Shown: positions 52,360-62,455 of the stretch, one piece after another | How positions within the stretch are numbered: the first letter of the stretch is position 1 | How the letters are laid out: each line of letters starts with the position of its first letter | Assembly: GCA_022819855.1 (NCBI GenBank) | Contig: JAJEGN010000008.1 | Coordinates: 1 to 64,000, forward strand | Length of the DNA: 64,000 bases | Direction of reading: 5' to 3' | DNA from: Gammaproteobacteria bacterium | Lineage (GTDB): Bacteria; Pseudomonadota; Gammaproteobacteria; Steroidobacterales; Rariloculaceae | Program-made: the position numbers and the translations under genes | Notes under the pieces: model-generated | What the model was told of the DNA's origin: nothing | Seen by the model: the letters and a program-made list of their open reading frames with translations, nothing else | Databases searched by the model: none

Positions 52360-53613
52360 TCAGACGCGGATACCGGGCGCCGGGAATCCCCCGCAGAATT
52401 CCGTCACCTCGGCACGCACCCGGGCGATCTCGGTATCGTCATCGGCGTTGGCGATGACGCGATCGATCCAGGCCGCGATCGTCGGCATGTGTTCCTCGCG
52501 CATGCCCCTCGACGTCACGGCCGGCGTGCCGAGCCTCACTCCGCTCGGATCGAAGGGCTTGCGCGGATCGAACGGCACCGTGTTGTAGTTGCACTCGATG
52601 CCGGCGCGGTTGAGCGCCTGGGCCGCGGGCTTGCCGTTGATGCCGCGCGGCGTGACGTCCATGAGAATCAGGTGGTTGTCGGTTCCGCCCGAGATCAAGC
52701 GGAACCCGTAGCCTGCCAGCGCCTCGGCGAGCGCGCTGGCGTTGGCAACGATCTGGTGCGCATACGTCCTGAACTCGTCCGTCGACGCTTCCCTGAGCGC
52801 GACCGCGATCGCCGCGGTCGTATGATCGTGCGGCCCGCCCTGCAGTCCCGGGAAAACCGCGCGATCGAGCTCCTTCGCGTGCGTCCCGTCGGACAGGATC
52901 ATCCCGCCCCGCGGACCGCGCAGCGTCTTGTGCGTTGTCGTCGTGACGATGCCGGCATGCGGAAACGGGTGCGGGTGCGCACCTGCGACCACGAGACCGG
53001 AGATGTGGGCGATGTCGGCGACGAGTACGGCGCCGACGGCCGACGCGATCTCCGCGAAACCCGCGAAGTCCCAGATCCGCGGATAGGCCGTGCCACCGCA
53101 GAAAATGAGCTTCGGCCGCTCCCGGCGCGCGAGATCCTCGACCACATCGAGATCGATGCGGTGCGTGTCGCGGTCGACCTCGTAGCTCACGGACCTGTAG
53201 ATCCTGCCCGAGAAGTTGACGTTCAGGCCATGGGTGATATGGCCGCCGAACGGCAACCCGAGACCCATGACCGTGTCACCGGCCTCGAGCAGGGCCATGT
53301 ACACGGCCTGGTTGGCCGGGGACCCCGAGTACGGCTGCACGTTCGCATGCGCCGCGCCGAACAGGGATTTCGCCCGCTCGATCGCGAGCGTTTCGATCTG
53401 ATCGATGAAGTCCTGACCCTCGTAGTATCTGCGCCCCGGATAGCCCTCCGAATACTTGTTGCAGAGCACCGATCCGGTCGCCTCGAGGACCGCCGAGGAC
53501 ACATAGTTCTCCGACGCGATCAGGCGGATGCACTCGTCCTGCCGACCGGCTTCCCTGCAGACGAGTTCGTGGATATCCGGGTCGGCGGCTTCAAGCGCAG
53601 ACAGTGACGACAT
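52360..53613 (-). CDS. glyA: Serine hydroxymethyltransferase
   Basis: The 417-residue PLP enzyme is full length. Landmarks are LIASENYVSSAVLEATGSVL, NKYSEGYPGRRYYEGQDFID, NVQPYSGSPANQAVYMALLE, FGGHITHGLNVNFSGRIYRS, VLVADIAHISGLVVAGAHPH, the Schiff-base Lys in TTTTHKTLRGPRGGMILSDG, HLILMDVTPRGINGK and RLGTPAVTSRGM. It interconverts serine and glycine with folate C1 units. It has a GAGGAAGTG ribosome-binding site. Supply of PLP (pdxJ) and methylene-THF use (metF) are encoded elsewhere in the window. Confidence 0.97.
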   Translation of the reverse strand: MSSLSALEAADPDIHELVCREAGRQDECIRLIASENYVSSAVLEATGSVLCNKYSEGYPGRRYYEGQDFIDQIETLAIERAKSLFGAAHANVQPYSGSPANQAVYMALLEAGDTVMGLGLPFGGHITHGLNVNFSGRIYRSVSYEVDRDTHRIDLDVVEDLARRERPKLIFCGGTAYPRIWDFAGFAEIASAVGAVLVADIAHISGLVVAGAHPHPFPHAGIVTTTTHKTLRGPRGGMILSDGTHAKELDRAVFPGLQGGPHDHTTAAIAVALREASTDEFRTYAHQIVANASALAEALAGYGFRLISGGTDNHLILMDVTPRGINGKPAAQALNRAGIECNYNTVPFDPRKPFDPSGVRLGTPAVTSRGMREEHMPTIAAWIDRVIANADDDTEIARVRAEVTEFCGGFPAPGIRV

Positions 53614-53807
53614 GTTTCACTTCCTCGAGTCGGCTTGCCCGGACGGCGGGCCCGCCGCCGGCGAGCGCTATTCTACCGGACTGTTGGCGTGACCGTGGAC
53701 ACGAGCGGCTGGCTGGGGCGCGGCGGCGGGATGGCGCTGAACGCGGTCGCGGCATAGTCGGCATTCACTATTGCCCAGTCCCGACGGACCCCCTATTCTG
53801 CTTGGAC

Positions 53808-55913
53808 ATGGACACGAAAACCCTTTACCCGAGCCTTGCCGCACTCGCTGCGACGGCCTTTGTCGCAGTTTCCGCAACCGCCGAAGTGACGCATATCGAT
53901 GTGACGTCGAGCGGCGTGGTCGCCGATGGGCAGCAATTCGGTGACGCCGGCGCATACGAGAAACTTGCAGGCACGATGTACTTCGCCGTCGATCCCGAAG
54001 CCGAGGCCAATCGCATCGTCAGGGACATCGCTCACGCGCCGCGCAATGCAGCCGGCGCGGTCGAATTCTCGGCCGATTTCTTCCTGATCAGGCCCGTCGA
54101 TGCCGAACGCGGCAACGGGACGCTGCTGTTCGACGTCGCGAACCGCGGCCGCAAGCTCATGCTTTCGCGGTTCAACATTGCGCCCGGCAGCCAGGATCCC
54201 GAGTCAGCCGCCGACTTCGGCGACGGCTTCCTGCAGCGGCACGGTTACTCGCTGCTCTGGGTCGGCTGGCAGTTCGACGTACCGCAGACCGAAGGCATGC
54301 TACGCGTCAACGTTCCTCAAGCCGGCGCAGGCGGCACTCCGGTAAGCGGCCTCGTGCGCAGCGACTTCGTCGTCCGCGAGCGCGTGTCGAGCCAAGGGCT
54401 CGGCGACCGCGGCCATGTCCCCTACCCCGTCGCCGATCCGGTCGACGAGACGAACGTCATGACCGTCCGCGACAAGCCGCACGCCCGGCGCCAGCCGATC
54501 GATCGAACGCGATGGGGCTTCGGCCGGCTCGAGAACGGAGAGGTCGTTCCGGATCGCGGCATGGTGTACCTGCGCGGCGGCTTCGACCCGCACCGCATCT
54601 ACGAGGTCGTGTACGAATCCGAGAACCCGGGAATCGCCGGGCTCGGGCTCGCGGCCATCCGCGACGCCGTCTCGACGCTCAAGCACGAAGGCGCGGCGGA
54701 ACTCGGCATCAGCGCCGCCGCCTTCGAGCGGGCGATCGTGTTCGGCGCCTCGCAAAGCGGCCGACTGGTTCGGACCTTCCTCTACGACGGGTTCAACGCC
54801 GACGAAGCGCAACGCAAGGTATTCGACGGCGCGATACCGCACATCGCCGGCGGCGCGCGGGGCAGCTTCAACCATCGCTTCGCGCAGCCGTCGCGCGCGA
54901 GCTGGAGCTTCTTCTACCCGAGCGTGATGTTCCCGTTCACGGGCCGCGTGCAGCAGGACCGCTTCTGGGAAGAGCACGAGTGCGAAGGCGCGCACTGCCC
55001 CGAGATCGACCCCGCGCAACTGGTGGTTCGCGGCGGAACCACCGACGGATTGCTCGCCGGCATCGCTCCGGAACACATGCCGAAGGTATTCCACACGAAT
55101 TCGTCGAACGAATACTGGCGCGGCTCGGCCGCGCTTGCGCATATGGCCACCGGCCGTGTCGCCGCGGGCATGGAGGATGTACCGCCGCTCGACAACGAAC
55201 GCATTTATCTTTTCGCGGGCACGCAGCACGGTCCAGCGGCCTTCCCGCCGCGCATCGGCCAGGGCCAGCTTCCCGCCAACCCGAACGAGTACACCTGGTT
55301 CCTGCGCGCGCTGCTGCTCGCGCTCGACGCCTGGATCGCCGACGGCACGGAACCGCCGCCGAGCAGCTATCCTACGGTCGCCGAAGGATCGCTCGCGCTG
55401 CAGGGCGAGCTGCTGTTTCCCGATATCCCCGGCATCGCGATCCCCGGCAGGATCGAAAATCCGGCGGCACTCGACTTCGGACCGCGTTTCAGGACCGAGG
55501 GCATCGCCACGATCGAGCCGCCGGACAACATGCCGCACTACCCTCTCCGGCTGCCTCAGGTCGACGCGGACGGTAACGAGACAGCGGGCCTGCGCTCGCC
55601 GGACCTCGCCGTACCGCTCGCAACCTACACGGGCTGGAACCTGTTCGATCCCGCCTTCGGTCCCGAGGACGAACTCGTGAGTCTGCTGGGCGGGTATGTC
55701 CCTTTCGCCGTAACAGCCGACGAACGCGCGCAGCGCCAGGATCCTCGGCCGGCCATTCTCGAACGCTACGAGAGCCGCGAGGACTATATCGGCAGCCTGA
55801 CGAACTATTCGGCCGGACTCGTCGACCAGGGCTATCTTCTGGCCGAGGACGTGCCGGAAATCGTCCGCCGTGCGGCCGCGCACTGGGACGCGCTGGTACC
55901 GGCCGGACTATAG
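53808..55913 (+). CDS. Secreted alpha/beta-hydrolase-domain protein
   Basis: The ATG at 53808 starts a signal peptide (ALAATAFVAVSATAE), giving a ~701-residue protein. The N-terminal part is beta-rich (VTHIDVTSSGVVADGQQFGD, LLFDVANRGRKLMLSRFN). The catalytic core has ERAIVFGASQSGRLVRTFLY with the nucleophile Ser in GASQSGR, then a large lid (GARGSFNHRFAQPSR), FHTNSSNEYWRGSAAL and a His-containing IYLFAGTQHGPAAFP. This matches the abhydrolase_10-type family of large exported hydrolases in Proteobacteria. The substrate is unknown. Confidence 0.85.
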   Translation: MDTKTLYPSLAALAATAFVAVSATAEVTHIDVTSSGVVADGQQFGDAGAYEKLAGTMYFAVDPEAEANRIVRDIAHAPRNAAGAVEFSADFFLIRPVDAERGNGTLLFDVANRGRKLMLSRFNIAPGSQDPESAADFGDGFLQRHGYSLLWVGWQFDVPQTEGMLRVNVPQAGAGGTPVSGLVRSDFVVRERVSSQGLGDRGHVPYPVADPVDETNVMTVRDKPHARRQPIDRTRWGFGRLENGEVVPDRGMVYLRGGFDPHRIYEVVYESENPGIAGLGLAAIRDAVSTLKHEGAAELGISAAAFERAIVFGASQSGRLVRTFLYDGFNADEAQRKVFDGAIPHIAGGARGSFNHRFAQPSRASWSFFYPSVMFPFTGRVQQDRFWEEHECEGAHCPEIDPAQLVVRGGTTDGLLAGIAPEHMPKVFHTNSSNEYWRGSAALAHMATGRVAAGMEDVPPLDNERIYLFAGTQHGPAAFPPRIGQGQLPANPNEYTWFLRALLLALDAWIADGTEPPPSSYPTVAEGSLALQGELLFPDIPGIAIPGRIENPAALDFGPRFRTEGIATIEPPDNMPHYPLRLPQVDADGNETAGLRSPDLAVPLATYTGWNLFDPAFGPEDELVSLLGGYVPFAVTADERAQRQDPRPAILERYESREDYIGSLTNYSAGLVDQGYLLAEDVPEIVRRAAAHWDALVPAGL

Positions 55914-56045
55914 CTCGCTGCTGTCCCGATGGCCGACGGAAATTCGCAGCCTGGCCGGGTTGTACCCGAACCGGCTCCGCTCGCGACCGCGCGAACTTCG
56001 AGGCTGTCGGGACGGCGTTTGCCAGGAATGGCACGGACGGTGACC

Positions 56046-57572
56046 ATGCAGCGGAAAACCAATCGTACGCAACGCCTGCGACACGCTGCCGCATTGGCCA
56101 TGGCGATCTCGTCATGCTGGTTGACGGCGACAGTTGCGGAACTGCCGCCCGTGCCCTTTCCCGACGAAAACCCGATCACCGAGGAGAAGCGCATCCTCGG
56201 CAAGATCCTGTTCTGGGATGAGCAATTGTCGAGCGACAACACCGTCGCCTGCGGCACTTGCCACATGCCCGCCGCCGGCGGCGTGGACCCCCGCATGGGC
56301 AGGCATCCCGGCACCGATCCCGGCACGATAGACGACGTCCGGGGTTCGCCGGGAATCGTCAGCCTCGACAGCCACGGCCGGCCGGCCGAGCACCCCGTAT
56401 TCGGCTTCGGCCCCCAGGTCACGCCTCGCCTGAGCCTGTCCAATTTCGGTTCGCTCTGGGCCGCCGAGGCGTTCTGGGACGGCAGCGCCGCCGGCGAGTT
56501 TCGTGACCCCCTGACCGGGCGGATCGTGATCGCCGCGGGCGGGGCTCTGGAAAACCAGGCACTCACGGCGCTGTCGAACGACGCGGAAATGGCGAAGCAC
56601 GGGCGTACCTGGCAGGAACTCACCGCCAAGCTCGCCCGGGTGACTCCGCTTGGCGTCGCGAGCGATCTGCCGGACGACATTGCCGCTGCGCTTGGCGACT
56701 CGCCCGACTATTCGAAGCTCTTCGCGGACGCGTTCGGCGACGCGGCGATCACGCCGGTACGCATCGCATTCGCGATCGCGACCTACGAACGCACGCTGCT
56801 GCCGGACCAGACGCCATGGGATCGCCACCAGGCGGGCGACAGCGACGCGATGAGCGAGGTCGAACTGTTGGGCTGGCAGGCGATGCAGGACTTTCAGTGC
56901 GTCAAGTGCCACGAGCCGCCATTGTTCACGAACAACGACTACTTCAACATCGGACTCAGGCGCGCCGACTACGACCCCGGCCGCCAGGCCATAACGGGCG
57001 ATCCCGAAGATGCCGGTGAAGTGCGCGTGCCAAGCCTCAGAAACGTGGGCCTCAGGCCCCGGTTCATGCACACGGGCGAGTTCCAGACGCTCGGCGCCGC
57101 TGTCGGTTTTTACCGAACCGGCGCCGTTCTGGCCGAGCGCGACCTGATCCCGGGCGGCGGCAACTATGCCTTCAACATGGGCAATGTCACCGAAGCGGAT
57201 ATCCGCGCGTTTCTCCAAAACTCGCTGACCGACCCGCGCGTGCGCGACGAACGCTTCCCTTTCGATCGGCCGATGCTCAGGACGGAACGCAACCCCGCCG
57301 ACGCACTTCCGCCCATCGCACCGCTTAACCTCGAGGCGACAGGCGAAGGAAACTCGCTCAGACTGAGCTGGGATGCCCCCGCGGACAATATTGGCGTCGT
57401 CGACTACGTTCTCGAACGCGACGGTCGCGTGATCGCTTTGCTCACGACGACGTCCTTTGAAGATGCGGATGCGCCGCCCGGTCCGTCAGTCACGTATACT
57501 CTGCGCGCGCGCGACGCTGCCCTGAACGAATCTCCGCCCGCGCGGCTGACGATCACGGGCGGCCCACAATGA
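56046..57572 (+). CDS. Di-heme cytochrome c peroxidase/MauG-like protein with C-terminal FN3-like domain
   Basis: The start at 56046 gives a signal peptide (AISSCWLTATVAE). Two heme sites are seen: VACGTCHMPA (residues 69-73) and FQCVKCHEPPLF (285-289). Bacterial CcP/MauG features PFPDENPITEEKRILGKILF, FWDGSAAGEFRDPLTG, VPSLRNVGLRPRFMHTGEF and TEADIRAFLQNSLTDPRV lie in the expected order. After about residue 415 a fibronectin-III-like domain follows (LRLSWDAPADNIGVVDYVLE, YTLRARDAALNESPP). Peroxide reduction or protein-oxidising activity in the periplasm is inferred. Confidence 0.88.
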   Translation: MQRKTNRTQRLRHAAALAMAISSCWLTATVAELPPVPFPDENPITEEKRILGKILFWDEQLSSDNTVACGTCHMPAAGGVDPRMGRHPGTDPGTIDDVRGSPGIVSLDSHGRPAEHPVFGFGPQVTPRLSLSNFGSLWAAEAFWDGSAAGEFRDPLTGRIVIAAGGALENQALTALSNDAEMAKHGRTWQELTAKLARVTPLGVASDLPDDIAAALGDSPDYSKLFADAFGDAAITPVRIAFAIATYERTLLPDQTPWDRHQAGDSDAMSEVELLGWQAMQDFQCVKCHEPPLFTNNDYFNIGLRRADYDPGRQAITGDPEDAGEVRVPSLRNVGLRPRFMHTGEFQTLGAAVGFYRTGAVLAERDLIPGGGNYAFNMGNVTEADIRAFLQNSLTDPRVRDERFPFDRPMLRTERNPADALPPIAPLNLEATGEGNSLRLSWDAPADNIGVVDYVLERDGRVIALLTTTSFEDADAPPGPSVTYTLRARDAALNESPPARLTITGGPQ

Positions 57573-57713
57573 CGCAACCGCGCAGCGGCCGATCGCAGCG
57601 CGATTTCTCCTCTTGCATCGGGTGAATCCGAGTCACAGTGCAGCAATGAACCAGACCCCGCTTCCGGACGCCCGATACGCGTGCTCCGACTCAACTGCGT
57701 ATCGAACCCAACG

Positions 57714-58304
57714 ATGAAAGCGAGTTCGCTCACGGACACTCGCTACCTTCCCGGCCTCGACATTGACAAGCGCACGGGCTGGCCGGACGAACTGCGCGTG
57801 CTGCTCGACAAGTTTCCGCGCGACACGTGGAGATCCAGACCATCGCCGGTCACCGAGTTCTGGCTCGACAAGCACGACTGGTTCCGCCACCAGTGCTCGG
57901 CGCTGAAGTCCGCGGGCGACGACTACCGCGAGGGGCGCAGCGACGCGATGGTGTTTGCGAGCTGGCTCGCGCCGCGGCTGCAGAACTTCCTCGCGCACCT
58001 GCACGGCCATCATCAGATCGAGGACCATCACTATTTCCCCGCGTTCCGCGCCGCCGAAGAGCGCCTGGCGCCGGGATTCGACGCTCTCGCGGCCGACCAC
58101 GAACTGCTGCACGAAGGAATTTCCGATGTGGTCGCGAGCGTCAACGCTTTCTTCGAATCACTGCGCAAGGAGAACGCGGCGGATGCCACGCGGCATGCCG
58201 CAGACCGCTATCTCGCCTGCAGCGAAACGACATTCAGGCGCCTGCTGCGGCATCTCAGCGACGAGGAAGACCTGATCATTCCGGTCATGCTTGACCGCGG
58301 GTGA
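57714..58304 (+). CDS. Hemerythrin-like HHE-domain protein
   Basis: The 196-residue all-helical product has the di-iron ligands of hemerythrin HHE domains: EFWLDKHDWFRHQC, LAHLHGHHQIEDHHYFPAF, LAADHELLHEGISDVV and LLRHLSDEEDLIIPVML. Such proteins bind oxygen or nitric oxide, or sense iron and redox state. There is no signal peptide. It follows the di-heme peroxidase gene on the same strand, with a 141-bp gap. Confidence 0.88.
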   Translation: MKASSLTDTRYLPGLDIDKRTGWPDELRVLLDKFPRDTWRSRPSPVTEFWLDKHDWFRHQCSALKSAGDDYREGRSDAMVFASWLAPRLQNFLAHLHGHHQIEDHHYFPAFRAAEERLAPGFDALAADHELLHEGISDVVASVNAFFESLRKENAADATRHAADRYLACSETTFRRLLRHLSDEEDLIIPVMLDRG

Positions 58305-58330
58305 TAGACGACCCACCAGCCCCACGTCGT

Positions 58331-58351
58331 CGCGGTAGTGCGCCTCCCCTT
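58331..58351. repeat. Terminal remnant of the hairpin repeat
   Basis: GCGGTAGTGCGCCTCCCCTT matches the right end of the 110-bp element (for comparison, 33366-33384), including the CCTCCCC box. The stem partner and core are absent. It lies between the convergent hemerythrin and GH3 genes. Confidence 0.6.
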
Positions 58352-58477
58352 GCGCCTGTCACAGGCTGGAAACGTGGATCTCGGTATACCTCGGGCGTAC
58401 GAGGCGCCCACAGCCTGTCGTGGGGCGCCGGTGCGGACCCAACGGTGCGATACTCCACAGATGTGGGGCCAGGCGGC

Positions 58478-60922
58478 TCAGCGACCCGGCGTCAGTTCTT
58501 CGACGACGCGGTCATGGCGCAGGTCCGCGATCACCTCCCTGGCCCGCAGCGGTTCGGCGCGCTCGACGGCGAAGCTCCGGTGGATATCCCGGGATGAGGT
58601 CGCAATGTGGAACCGGTACACGCCGGGATCGACGATCCATGCGCGCTCGGCCGGGTCGAATGAGGCCAGGTCTTCCGTGCGGACGTCGATTTCAAGCGTC
58701 TGCGACTGTCCGGGCTCGAGCAACGCCGTCTTGGCGAACGCGCGCAGCTCACGGACCGGCTTGACGAGCCGTTCCGACGGCGCTTCGACGTAGAGCTGAA
58801 CGACCTCCTTGCCGGCACGGTCGCCGGTATTCGTCACCGTCACGGGAATGCGGTAGCCGGCATCCGTGACCCCAGGCTGCGCAGCATCGACGGCGAACTG
58901 CGTGTAGGAGAGGCCATGGCCGAAGGGCCAGGCCGGCTCCACATCGAACGTATCGTGGTAGCGATAGCCTACGAAGATGCCGTCGCGATACTCGACTTCC
59001 GAGGGTTTGCCGCGAGACAGGGCGCCGAATCCGGGCACTTCCTCGTCCGACAGCTCGATGCCCGGATAGCTTTCTTCCGACGCTGCCGACGGCACATCGC
59101 TGTAGGCGAGCGGGAACGAGGTCGGCAGCTTGCCGGAAGGGTTGACGCTGCCCGTCAGCACGTCGACAACCGCGTGGCCGGCCTCCTGTCCGCCCTGCCA
59201 GGGCAGGATGATCGCGTCGGCGTGGTCACGCCAGCTTGCGGTCTCGATGACGTTGCCGACGTTCAGGATCGCGATCACCTTCTTCTGCTCGGCGCGGAAA
59301 GCCGCCGAAACGTCGGCGAGCATCGTTTGTTCGGCTGCGGTCAGATCGAAGTCGCCTTCGATCTCGCGGTCCTGGAACTCGCCGGAGTTGCGGCCGATCG
59401 TGATGACGGCAAGGTCGGCGGTCTGTGCGGCACGGCCGATCGTGGCCGGGTCGAGCGGCATTTCCGGGATCAACGGCACGAGTTCGAAGAAGAACTCGGG
59501 CACCGGCAGTCTGGCTTCCTCGACAGTGCGGTATTCAGCGTAGGTTTGCGCAAGCTCCGCATCGATCTCGAAGCCTGCCTCCTCGAGTCCCTGCACCAGC
59601 GACACGGTATAGGCTTCGTTGACGTCACCGCTGCCCGAACCGCCCGCAATGAAACTGTAGGAAGTCGCGCCGAACGCAGCGATGTTTCTCTCGTCGTCGG
59701 CAAGCGGTAACACCGCGCCGTCGTTCTTGAGCAGCACGGTGCCCTCGGCCGCGGCTGCGCGCGCCGTTGCGGCGTGACCCTCGAGGTCCGGTGCGTTGCT
59801 GTAGGCGTATGCCTGCTGCGAGCGCGACCGTGCCACCATCGTGAGGATCCGTTCGACGTTGACGTCGAGTTCCGCCTCGGTGAGTTCGCCCGTCTCCAGG
59901 GCGCGCCGAATCGCCTCGCTGCGCTCGGGCACGCCCGGCATCAGCAGATTGTTGCCGGCCTTCATCTGCGCGATCGGATCGTCACCGGCGAACCAGTCGG
60001 TCATGACCACGCCGTCGAAGCCCCATTCCTCACGCAATACGGTGGTCAGGAGATCACGCGACTCCGAAACGGGGCTGCCGTTGACCTGGTTGTAGGCGCT
60101 CATGATCGCCCAGGGCTGCGACCGTTCGACCGCGATTTCCCAGCCGCGCAGGTAGATTTCGCGCAGCGTCCTTTCGCTGATCAGGGTATCGATGAGCTGA
60201 CGGTTCGTTTCCTGGTTGTTGGCGAGGTAATGCTTGATCGTCGCGCCGACGCCGTTGGATTCCACGCCGTTGACCACGGCCGCGGCCATCGCTCCGGACA
60301 ACAGCGGGTCTTCGGAGAAGTACTCGAAGTTTCGGCCGCCGAGCGGATTGCGATGCAGGTTCATGCCGGGCGCGAGAAACAAGTCGACGCCGTACTCCCT
60401 GATCTCCTCGCCCATCGCGACACCGACCTGCTCGACGAGCTCGATATCCCAGGTCGACGCGAGCGCCGTGGCGACGGGGAATGCCGTCGCGTAGTAGGTC
60501 GCAGCGTCGTTTTCGCGCTGCGGCAGGATGCGCAGGCCCGCCGGCCCATCGGCGAGAACCGCGTCGCGAATGCCGAACTCCGGGAGCGCAACCGTGTAGC
60601 CGGCCGCGCCCGGGACCCGATCGAGGTTCTGCTCGAGGCTCTCGGCATCGCCGCGTGAACCGCTGACGAGCCGTGCTTTCTGCTCGACGCTGAGTTGCGC
60701 CATCCATTCGCTCACCTGCAAAGCCACCGCAGAGGACTCCGCGTTCGCGCCGGCCGCCCCGGCGCCATCGTCCGTGAGTTCCACGCGCTCGCCGGAAGGC
60801 TCTCCAGTGCCGCTCGGTTCGGCGCTCGCTGTGTCCCCGGACGCCGGTGCAAAGCTGCTCGGCGTGGATTCCGTACACGCGGCTACAAACGCCGCGAGAA
60901 GCATCATGACTATGGTTCGCAT
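58478..60922 (-). CDS. GH3-family beta-glucosidase-like lipoprotein
   Basis: The ATG at 60922 has a GGAG site and starts a lipobox signal (LLAAFVAAC). The ~814-residue enzyme shows GH3 landmarks: VLADGPAGLRILPQ, LVEQVGVAMGEEIREYGVDL, FLAPGMNLHRNPLGGRNFEY, FSEDPLLSGAMAAAVVNGVE, IKHYLANNQETNR, PWAIMSAYNQVNGSPVSESR, WGFDGVVMTDWFAGDD (nucleophile Asp), GTVLLKNDGAVLPL, then a C-terminal FN3 domain (VTVTNTGDRAGKEVVQLYVE). It cleaves terminal beta-glucosides or related sugars, probably at the outer membrane. It may deglycosylate phenolic glucosides before the tannase acts (inference). Confidence 0.94.
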   Translation of the reverse strand: MRTIVMMLLAAFVAACTESTPSSFAPASGDTASAEPSGTGEPSGERVELTDDGAGAAGANAESSAVALQVSEWMAQLSVEQKARLVSGSRGDAESLEQNLDRVPGAAGYTVALPEFGIRDAVLADGPAGLRILPQRENDAATYYATAFPVATALASTWDIELVEQVGVAMGEEIREYGVDLFLAPGMNLHRNPLGGRNFEYFSEDPLLSGAMAAAVVNGVESNGVGATIKHYLANNQETNRQLIDTLISERTLREIYLRGWEIAVERSQPWAIMSAYNQVNGSPVSESRDLLTTVLREEWGFDGVVMTDWFAGDDPIAQMKAGNNLLMPGVPERSEAIRRALETGELTEAELDVNVERILTMVARSRSQQAYAYSNAPDLEGHAATARAAAAEGTVLLKNDGAVLPLADDERNIAAFGATSYSFIAGGSGSGDVNEAYTVSLVQGLEEAGFEIDAELAQTYAEYRTVEEARLPVPEFFFELVPLIPEMPLDPATIGRAAQTADLAVITIGRNSGEFQDREIEGDFDLTAAEQTMLADVSAAFRAEQKKVIAILNVGNVIETASWRDHADAIILPWQGGQEAGHAVVDVLTGSVNPSGKLPTSFPLAYSDVPSAASEESYPGIELSDEEVPGFGALSRGKPSEVEYRDGIFVGYRYHDTFDVEPAWPFGHGLSYTQFAVDAAQPGVTDAGYRIPVTVTNTGDRAGKEVVQLYVEAPSERLVKPVRELRAFAKTALLEPGQSQTLEIDVRTEDLASFDPAERAWIVDPGVYRFHIATSSRDIHRSFAVERAEPLRAREVIADLRHDRVVEELTPGR

Positions 60923-61028
60923 TTCACTCCGCCGAAATTCGGTCCGTCCAGTCAGGCGAGTCGCCATGGGTATCCGTCCCGAAACCAGGCCGTCCCATAC
61001 GGGGTTCGATGCTCGGGAACACATTGTT

Positions 61029-61460
61029 TCAGAGGTTGCCCAACGGGCTGCCGCGCAGATCCTCGGCGCGCTCCACGCTGACGAGCACGGCGAATCCGTT
61101 TCTGTCCGGATCGCGTTCGCGCTCGACCTGCAGGATCCTGTCCCAGACCTGGTCCCGGATCGGACCCTCCTTGTACACCTTCGCCGTGCCGAAGAACCGC
61201 GCGACGCCGGCGAACGGCAGCAGGCTCTCCCGGAGTTCGGCCTTCTGGTAGAAGACCATGATCCTGTCGCCGTCTGCGATGTCGCTCACGCCGCCGCGGC
61301 TGCGCTCCCAGAAAGCGAGCGTCTCGTCATCGAATACGCAGGTGCTGCCGCGCAGGGATATCCTCGGGTAGCCGTCGCCATCCACCGTTCCGACCAACGG
61401 TGTGTCCGGCCACAGAGCATCATTGATGTGCGGCTGCAACGCTGTCGGGATTTTCGCCAT
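61029..61460 (-). CDS. Pyridoxamine 5'-phosphate oxidase-family protein
   Basis: The 143-residue product is a split-barrel flavin-binding protein: INDALWPDTPLVGTVDGDGY, PRISLRGSTCVFDDETLAFW, ERSRGGVSDIADGDRIMVFY and PFAGVARFFGTAKVYKEGPI. It is shorter than PdxH and lacks its C-terminal part, so it is more likely an F420/FMN/heme-type relative than a true PNP oxidase. The start at 61460 follows a GGAG site. It lies just upstream of the GH3 gene on the same strand, with a 106-bp gap. Confidence 0.85.
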   Translation of the reverse strand: MAKIPTALQPHINDALWPDTPLVGTVDGDGYPRISLRGSTCVFDDETLAFWERSRGGVSDIADGDRIMVFYQKAELRESLLPFAGVARFFGTAKVYKEGPIRDQVWDRILQVERERDPDRNGFAVLVSVERAEDLRGSPLGNL

Positions 61461-61636
61461 GTCTCGCTCCAGAAAAATCCGGCTCAGTTTATCGGCGGGG
61501 TCAATGCCCGCCAAGCACCGACGGACGGCGGCGATCCCATTTCGCTGCTCCGCGTCACTCGAGATTCGCGACGCCCACGCTCGCTTGCTGAAGGTTGCCG
61601 GCGGCGCGGCGCGGGCGCCTGGCCGACGGCGAACGC

Positions 61637-62248
61637 TCAGTTGCGCCTGAACACGACCGTCAGGTTATTGGCCGGCATCTCGACGACCTCGTCGAGCGCG
61701 AAACCGTACCCGCCCGCCACGGCCGCGACTTCGCCGAGGTCGCGCACGCCCCACTCGACGTTCCTTGACTTCAGGTTCGCATCGAACGCTTCGTTGCTCG
61801 GCGCGGTGTGCTGCCCGTCGCGCATGTAGGGACCGTAGAGAACGAGCGGCCCGGCGCCCTCCAGGACGCCCTCGACGCCGCGGAACAACGTTTCCGTCGC
61901 CGTCCACGGGGCGATATGGATCATGTTGATACATAGCACGGCTGCAACACCCCGAACCGGCCAGGGCTGCTCGTGCACGTCGAGCCGCAGCGGCATTCTT
62001 GCGTTGGCGAGCGCGCTCGCGTCGACGAGCGACTCGATCCACGCGAGCGCCCGGGCGTCGGAGTCGCTCGGCTGCCAGACGAGTTCCGGCAGCGCCCGCG
62101 CGAAGTGGACGACGTGCTGACCGGTGCCGCTCGCGATCTCGAGCACCGTCCCCGTCAGCGGCAACACGCGTTGCAGCACGTCGAGGATCGGCGCCTTGTT
62201 GCGCTCCGCCGCGGCGTTGGGAACCAGCTTGCGATGGGCTTGCGGCAT
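61637..62248 (-). CDS. DUF938 class I SAM-dependent methyltransferase-like protein
   Basis: The 203-residue product begins MPQAHRKLVPNAAAERNKAP, the typical DUF938 head. The SAM-binding motif LEIASGTGQHVVHFARALPE follows, then WQPSDSDARALAWIES, VLCINMIHIAPWTATETLF, LVLYGPYMRDGQHTAPSNEA and NNLTVVFRRN. The family is conserved in Proteobacteria and some eukaryotes. Its methyl acceptor is unknown to me. Confidence 0.9.
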   Translation of the reverse strand: MPQAHRKLVPNAAAERNKAPILDVLQRVLPLTGTVLEIASGTGQHVVHFARALPELVWQPSDSDARALAWIESLVDASALANARMPLRLDVHEQPWPVRGVAAVLCINMIHIAPWTATETLFRGVEGVLEGAGPLVLYGPYMRDGQHTAPSNEAFDANLKSRNVEWGVRDLGEVAAVAGGYGFALDEVVEMPANNLTVVFRRN

Positions 62249-62455
62249 GGCCCTATTGTGCCGGAATCGACATGCGCCCACAGCGTCAACGGCTCGCCCG
62301 CGAGTTCGGTCGCATGGCGTACAATTTCTCTACGTCTTGTGCGGATTCGGACGATGCGCAAGTCCCGCGACCGCGTTGGCGCCAATCGGCGCATCGCGTT
62401 CGATACCGCCGGCTGCGCAAGCACACACGGCAAGGAAGCAGAACCTTTGAGCGCC

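Noticed and set aside
61029..61460. pdxH (true pyridoxine phosphate oxidase)
   Set aside because: The protein is only 143 residues and lacks the PdxH C-terminal signature, so only the broad family call is supported.
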